This document shows, piece by piece, positions 59,360-64,000 of a DNA stretch of 64,000 nucleotides; the stretch's first letter is position 1, and each line of letters begins with the position of its first letter. The stretch lies in assembly GCA_900323505.1 (NCBI GenBank), contig OOIN01000016.1, positions 62,001-126,000 on the forward strand, read 5' to 3'. Position numbers and translations under genes: made by a program. Under the pieces are notes generated by a model. The model was given only the letters and a program-made list of their open reading frames with translations, ran no database searches and was not told the origin of the DNA. This DNA is from Ustilago trichophora (lineage: Eukaryota; Basidiomycota; Ustilaginomycetes; Ustilaginales; Ustilaginaceae).

Positions 59360-60006
59360 TCAGCCAACAGGTCGTAAGACCTTCTTCATCGACGCCTCGA
59401 CCTTGGCCAATGGCTCTGCACTTCCTTCGAACGGCTCGTTTAACGAATTAAGTGACGTCAGAACATCCTCAACTTTCTGTAAAGGATATTTGACCTCTTC
59501 CAGATAAGGATATTCGCTGATGTCGATCAATTGGACTTTCTTCGTTATGGCATTCTGTTTCCATACGAGCCTTGCTATCCTGTCTTTTGCGAGACCCATA
59601 CTGTTTGCAAGACCGAACCTGTTCTTGCGGCCATCTCCAGGACACTGGCAAAGTAGTGGTATGCTTGAAGATTCCTCTGTCCCTCTCTAGCAGAAGCCTC
59701 CGACGCCTCGGTCGGTTCAGAACTGCCAAGGTACATGACCCCGTTAGCTTGAGCAAGCTTCCAAGCCCTTTGTCGCAGAAATGGGGTTTTCCAGTAGGCA
59801 AAGAGCCCAGTCTTCGGCGCAAGCTTCCCCCAATCACCTGTACCCGCATGCATTTGTTCCCTACGAAGGTCAAGTTCAGCTGTCCTTGCCTGCTCGATCA
59901 TTTCTGCATCCACTGCATTGAAGTGGGGCCTCCAAGCGGAGACCGTAACAGCTAGAACTGCGATGAGGAAGACATAAACAATACGGTTCTTGGCGACAGC
60001 AAGCAT
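59360..60006 (-). pseudogene. Frameshifted secreted-protein cluster member 6
   Basis: The frame starts with a signal peptide (MLAVAKNRIVYVFLIAVLAV) and family features DAEMIEQARTAELDLRREQ and RAWKLAQANGV. It then leaves the family register right after YHYFASV near 59640 and stops at 59575. The expected continuation (PGDGRKNRFGL, MGLAKDRIARLVW, then a normal C-terminal region) is intact in another frame down to 59360. Comparison with members 4 and 5 suggests loss of a few bases at the S-[IV]-[IV]-R-P motif. No short intron with good splice sites fits. It may be a true pseudogene or a sequencing slip; there is no homopolymer at the break, which favours a real lesion. Confidence 0.75.
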
Positions 60007-60619
60007 TCTTGCTAACAAGGGTGAAGCCTGTCTGGGAATTGGAACCTTGGGTGTATGAATTTGGACGAGGATGATTCAGATGCAACCGAGGTCAGTCATC
60101 CATATATGCCCTCTCTCCATGTGGCTGAAGACAGTAGATCACAGGCGAGGAGCAGTGGGCAGGACTAGCACGATTTTCTGTCACATTTCCTGCTGTGCGT
60201 CACGATTTTGATCGCCAAGCATCGTCGCCACACACATTTCTGCAAAATGGTAACACTTGGTGAAGGCCGAGGTGGGAGAGTCCCACTGCTGGTCGGTGAG
60301 AGACCTCAGCCAATTCTGTGAATCAGCTCGGGCGGGGCTCGATGGAATAATGGAGGGCGCTATTCGACCCACTAAGCCTAGCTCAGTGCGCCCTACCATT
60401 GGACCGACACTTCAGAAGACGCCTTCGCAGGTAGAATGGCTCTTTAGGCAGAGTGAAGGAGTGGGAGACTAGATTGACTGCAAAGAGGAAGTAAAAAGAG
60501 AGTAACGGGAAAAGCAGAAAGTGAAGCTTACTCGTGCTGTGCTTTGATTGGACGAGTGGCAATGTAAGAGGAAGGGGAGAAAGAGGGTTGGGACAGAGAC
60601 AGTTGACCGACAACAATGC
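60007..60619. other. Intergenic, promoter of broken member 6 and 3' region of member 7
   Basis: 613 bp. A segment near 60265-60340 (GAGAGTCCCACTGCTGGTCGG) again resembles the upstream repeats of members 4 and 5. CATATATG near 60101 may be the old TATA box. No gene was recognised. Confidence 0.5.
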
Positions 60620-61267
60620 TCAGTGAACGTGTTTGGCCATCTGCTCCAAAGGCTTGGTACCTTCCTCCAATGACGCGAGAGCCTCGTCGAGTGGCTGAAA
60701 CGACCATTTGGAGCTTTTAAAATGACCATCCTCGTATAGATCAACCAAGTCCAGGTCCTTCTTCCTGGCGGCTGGATTGAGCTTCCATCTGATCACAGCA
60801 ACTGTTTTGTCGCTGATCTTCAACTTTTCAACAAGTCCCATGTCTTTTGCAAGATCGTCGCCAGGACGAATGACACTCCACATATAAGTACGTTCCCGTG
60901 GCCCCTTCTGTCTGAGGAGATGAGCTCTCCACCAAGATGGAGGTGTACTTTCCTTCTTAGCTTTCATGAAACCCGGTCCTTCGGTGTTGGCATGTACCCA
61001 AGCGCTATCTTCCACACTAGGTATATTAAGGAACTTGCGCACCTTGGCAGAAGGCCCAACGTATTCATTCCAATTGTGTCCCGACTGCTGATGGAAATTC
61101 GACTTGTCGGCCTTGAATCCTTCAAGCAGGGACATGTGTGCATCTGCAACTTTCGAGTTCCTTGAGCCATACAGGATAGGCATTGCCGTGACCAGAGTCG
61201 CAAGGATGACGACTGAAAAAATTAGCCGCTGGATCTGTAGAGCCATGACTGACTTCCGTTTCTTCAT
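60620..61267 (-). CDS. Putative secreted effector, cluster member 7 (215 aa)
   Basis: Start MKKRKSVMALQIQ or, seven codons in, MALQIQRLIF. Either opens the signal peptide (LIFSVVILATLVTAMP, cleavage near 28). Core features are EDSAWVHANTEGPGFM (86-101), YMWSVIRPGDDLAKDMGL (128-145) and TVAVIRWKLNP (155-165), then LDLVDLYEDG and WSFQPLDEAL. The usual A-S-L-L-W reads A-V-I-R-W here, a radical change of the core. The ending AKHVH matches members 4 and 8. Unknown function. Confidence 0.78.
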   Translation of the reverse strand: MKKRKSVMALQIQRLIFSVVILATLVTAMPILYGSRNSKVADAHMSLLEGFKADKSNFHQQSGHNWNEYVGPSAKVRKFLNIPSVEDSAWVHANTEGPGFMKAKKESTPPSWWRAHLLRQKGPRERTYMWSVIRPGDDLAKDMGLVEKLKISDKTVAVIRWKLNPAARKKDLDLVDLYEDGHFKSSKWSFQPLDEALASLEEGTKPLEQMAKHVH

Positions 61268-61777
61268 CAGAATCGCCGTTGAATTGTATCGAGGGCTGGT
61301 GTTTGGCTGATGGCTGATGATGAGTCTGCTAACAGGAGCTTACGAAGCCTCTGAAGATTCGGCCCTCTCTCTTCATTGTCTGTTTGAGGGACCCCAGGTG
61401 TGAACAGTCGGCGAACGGCGGGATGTCGGTGGATCTCCACCGCCGAAATGCACTGCTGTCGCAACCACCTACCCCCCCACTGCAACGGGCTGGAAAGAGA
61501 AGTGGGATTCCTTGGCATCGACTGTTGTGAAGTACATGTTAGCGGTTTGCTGCACCTCAGATTTATGCCTCAGCTGTAAAGGTCGTTTCAAGCATTGGTC
61601 GCACTTTTTGAGGAATAGCAGAGAGAAAGATGGAATTGGCGACGAAGTAATGGAAGGACAGAATAGTAGGCAGATCGAAATGCGTATTCGCAAGTGCTTT
61701 CACCAGATGGTGGACAAGGTCTATCACGTGTAAAGGAGTGGTTAACGTTTTCTAGATGGATACCCCGAGTCTAACGT
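61268..61777. other. Intergenic within the secreted-protein cluster
   Basis: 510 bp between members 7 and 8. Short frames only; nothing recognised. Confidence 0.5.
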
Positions 61778-62363
61778 CTAATGGACGTGTCCAACAATCT
61801 CCTGCAAAGGTTCGGCAACCTTGTCCAAGGGCTTGAGAGCATCTTGCAGCGGCCTCTTAGGCCAAACAACCTTGTCATTGTATGTGTACTTGCTGATGTG
61901 AATGAGCTTCTTCTCTTGCGTCTTGGGATTATACTTCCACAGCAACGAAGCCGCTTGCTTTTTGGTCAATTCCAACTTCTTTGCAATACCGTCTGTAGGA
62001 CGGACCTTACTAGAGAGATAGACCTGCGGTTTGGCTCTGAAAAAGACCTTCTTTAGCCAAGAGGGTTTCTCCGTGCCGACGTGAATGAATCCTTGATCTT
62101 GTTTATTGGCGTGATCCCAAGCGTTTCTCGAAAGATCAGGAGAGTTGGGAAACTGGCTTGGCTTGAGGTCTATAGTGGGTCCTTGGTACCACTCCTTGGC
62201 TTCTCCGTAGGTAACAAGATCGATGACTTTGGATTCAATCAGCATACTCTTATCCGTCGATGTCAGCTCTCGCCCTTTTCCTGTACCAAGCTGCAGAGAC
62301 GGCCGTGGTCAGAGTCGTAAAGAGGAGGAAGGAAAAAATCAACTGTCGGATAGAAGGGGCCAT
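61778..62363 (-). pseudogene. Frameshifted secreted-protein cluster member 8
   Basis: The ATG at 62363 opens a good signal peptide (MAPSIRQLIFSFLLFTTLTT) and reads AAWYRKRARADIDG before a stop at 62250. A one-register shift near 62255-62265 opens TDKSMLIESKVIDLVTYGE, which aligns with GTDKSMQGRVRTAQ of member 4. The rest is intact in that frame: AWDHANKQDQGFIHVG, YLSSKVRPTDGIAKKLEL, AASLLWKYNP and the end GHVH. The lesion is thus a single-register frameshift just after the signal peptide. The downstream frame has its own ATG but would lack secretion. It may be a pseudogene, a sequencing error or a strain polymorphism. Confidence 0.72.
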
Positions 62364-62845
62364 GTTTGACTTTGCCAAGCGTCTGACCAGTTGCTTGAAG
62401 AAAGGAGGAAACTGGTTTGAAAGGAGGATTTGGGAGAGGTTATTGATATAGCCTCGAGACCTTTCCCCTTGGAGGAATGCGGATCTGCTGTGGCAAAAGG
62501 GAAGGATCTCACTCAAAAATAAGTGTCCGGAAATGAGGTCCCCACCGCCAAGCCGTCGGTGCATGGGAAATGCGAACTAGCATTAGAGAGGTTTTGTTTC
62601 TCTAAGATCACAAGTTTTGCTTTTTCACTTTCGGATTTTTGTGAGCCAAATTCGGTGGTGTATGTTTAGCGTCATCCTGGTGTGGAATCAATGGGGAAAC
62701 AAATCCCAATTTTCTCAGACTTTTCTCAGCAAAACCTGTTTGGGCTTATGAGCCAACTTCGACTTCCGCTTTTCACTCACAACGGGTGGTACAAAACCTC
62801 TATTTGAGAGAAAAGTTACATAGACCAAACCTTCGAGCTCAATGC
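62364..62845. other. Intergenic within the secreted-protein cluster
   Basis: 482 bp between members 8 and 9. A TATATCA word on the minus strand near 62445 is about 85 bp upstream of member 8. No gene was recognised. Confidence 0.5.
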
Positions 62846-63487
62846 TCAGTGCACGTTTTCGACAATCTCTTGAAGAGGTTTCTCAATCTGCTGCAGAGGT
62901 TCGGCAGTCTCCAGCCGAGAGTGGACAGCCTCCCAAGGCTCGAGAGCTTGTTCCAGCGGCAAACCCGGCCAAGAGACCTTGGGGTTGTCCTTGAACTCCT
63001 CAACGAAAACGAGCTCTTTCCGTTGTTTCCTCGGATTATATTTCCACACCAGCGACGCAGCTTTGCCTTTCTCTAGCTTCATCGTATTTGCAAGATCGTC
63101 ACCAGGATAGACCTTACTGGACAGATATACGTAATGCTCCGGCCTCGCTCCGAGCAACCACTTCCTCCATCGAGACGGATACTCTGTCGCTTTGCCAACA
63201 TGCAGAAAGCCGTGCGCTTCGTCAAAGGCTTGCCCCCACGCAATCTCCGGTAGATTAGGAGCGCTGGGATACTTGCGTGACTCCGGTGTAGTCGTGGGTC
63301 GCAACCAAGGCTGTTTGGTTATTTTCTGGACATCGGCATCAATAATCCTGGAAGCCATGATCATAGCATTGTCCGGGTTTTTCGCTTGTCTTGACTTAAC
63401 AGCTCTGGGCCAGGCTGCAAAAGTGCTCTCGATCAGAGTTGCAAAGAGGATGAAGGATAAGATCAAGTGTCGAATAGAGGATACCAT
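62846..63487 (-). CDS. Putative secreted effector, cluster member 9 (213 aa)
   Basis: Start at the first true ATG (MVSSIRHLILSF), which opens a signal peptide (about 1-25); an in-frame GTG lies six codons upstream. Core features are LPEIAWGQAFDEAHGFLHVG (79-98), YVYLSSKVYPGDDLANTMKL (119-138) and AASLVWKYNPRKQRKELVFV (143-162), then VSWPGLPLEQAL and the ending ENVH. It is clearly the closest relative of broken member 8. Unknown function; part of the expanded family. Confidence 0.8.
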   Translation of the reverse strand: MVSSIRHLILSFILFATLIESTFAAWPRAVKSRQAKNPDNAMIMASRIIDADVQKITKQPWLRPTTTPESRKYPSAPNLPEIAWGQAFDEAHGFLHVGKATEYPSRWRKWLLGARPEHYVYLSSKVYPGDDLANTMKLEKGKAASLVWKYNPRKQRKELVFVEEFKDNPKVSWPGLPLEQALEPWEAVHSRLETAEPLQQIEKPLQEIVENVH

Positions 63488-64000
63488 CTTTGACTGTGGT
63501 TGCACGAACGTCTCGGTAATCGTCAGAAGGTTTTGAAGAGAGGAACTCTGGCCTGAGATGTGAGGAAAAGATAGGTGAAGAGGAAAACTCCGCAGGCGAT
63601 TGCAGTCTTCTAACTACCACGTGCATCGTGTTTCGGAGCGCTCTGAATCGAGCCGACCAGCTGTGATCAAAACAGATGTGAAGCCTTGCTGGTATGTTTT
63701 GGATCTGATGAAATGAAGTCTCCACTGCCGACGAGTATTTTCTTGCCAAAGCTCAGTAGCCAGAGTCCAATGAACGGTAGATGGATGTGGGTCAGAGTGC
63801 TCGATACCCACCGTGAAGCTGGACCGCAGTGCTGTCGGAGGTATCCAAGTTCCACCATTGCCGCTCCTTATGCGCACACAGTTGTGGCTTGCATGCAGTG
63901 TAGGCATCGACCGATCCTTGAAAGATAAGCCGCACGCTGATAGAATGGAAAGTAGGAAGGAGATGAGCGTCATCTAAGATACCCCCTTTGTGTTTGGATC
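63488..64000. other. Upstream region of cluster member 9, to window end
   Basis: 513 bp with no recognised gene. It should contain the promoter of member 9. Whether the cluster continues beyond the window cannot be seen. Confidence 0.5.

Noticed and set aside
1..64000. tRNA, rRNA, riboswitch or transposase genes
   Set aside because: No cloverleaf, conserved rRNA stretch or transposase or reverse-transcriptase motif was recognised by eye. A covariance-model scan would be decisive.

Overview
The window looks like nuclear DNA of a smut fungus (Ustilaginomycetes, probably Ustilaginaceae). This is inferred, not proven by a marker gene. The reasons are compact, mostly intronless genes with fungal domain types, a Kex2-type repeat precursor of the general kind known from smuts, and a tandem cluster of small secreted proteins typical of biotrophic plant pathogens. 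About 22 protein-coding loci are supported, two of them frameshifted. No rRNA, tRNA or CRISPR array was recognised.

Left part (1-12.9 kb): the partial actin-interacting WD40 protein AIP1 (minus strand) is followed by a very large secreted precursor (2780-9756, about 2293 aa, one intron). This precursor has a signal peptide, about 35 Lys-Arg sites and about 16 separate hydrophobic helices. Next come an Asp/Glu/hydantoin racemase-family protein and a secreted, bicovalent-flavin carbohydrate oxidase.

Middle part (13-52 kb): this is ordinary housekeeping and accessory metabolism. It holds a 93-aa membrane microprotein, a DUF1308-LCCL fusion membrane protein, a zinc alcohol dehydrogenase, a TOPORS-like RING protein, a cytidine/dCMP-deaminase-fold protein, a pirin with an N-terminal membrane or targeting extension, a monocarboxylate-type MFS transporter, a GNAT acetyltransferase, a C2H2 plus fungal-transcription-factor-domain regulator, a short-chain dehydrogenase, a SAM methyltransferase, an ATOS/FAM214 protein, a serine-rich orphan and a sulfate permease. 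Several pairs are head-to-head and share promoters. Intergenic DNA carries microsatellites, homopolymer tracts (one A58) and a recurring TACTGTA/TACAGTA heptamer.

Right part (52-63.5 kb): nine related minus-strand loci encode a family of signal-peptide-bearing small proteins (about 174-227 aa). They share a core of the type [YFS]-S-[IV]-[IV]-x-P followed by an A-[ST]-x-[LVI]-W motif, and several have a C-terminal His-Val-His. Seven are intact and two are broken by frameshifts. Upstream and downstream flanks are also repeated, so the cluster arose by tandem duplication and is still turning over. The two most interesting things in the window are the polyhelical Kex2-type precursor and this putative effector family.
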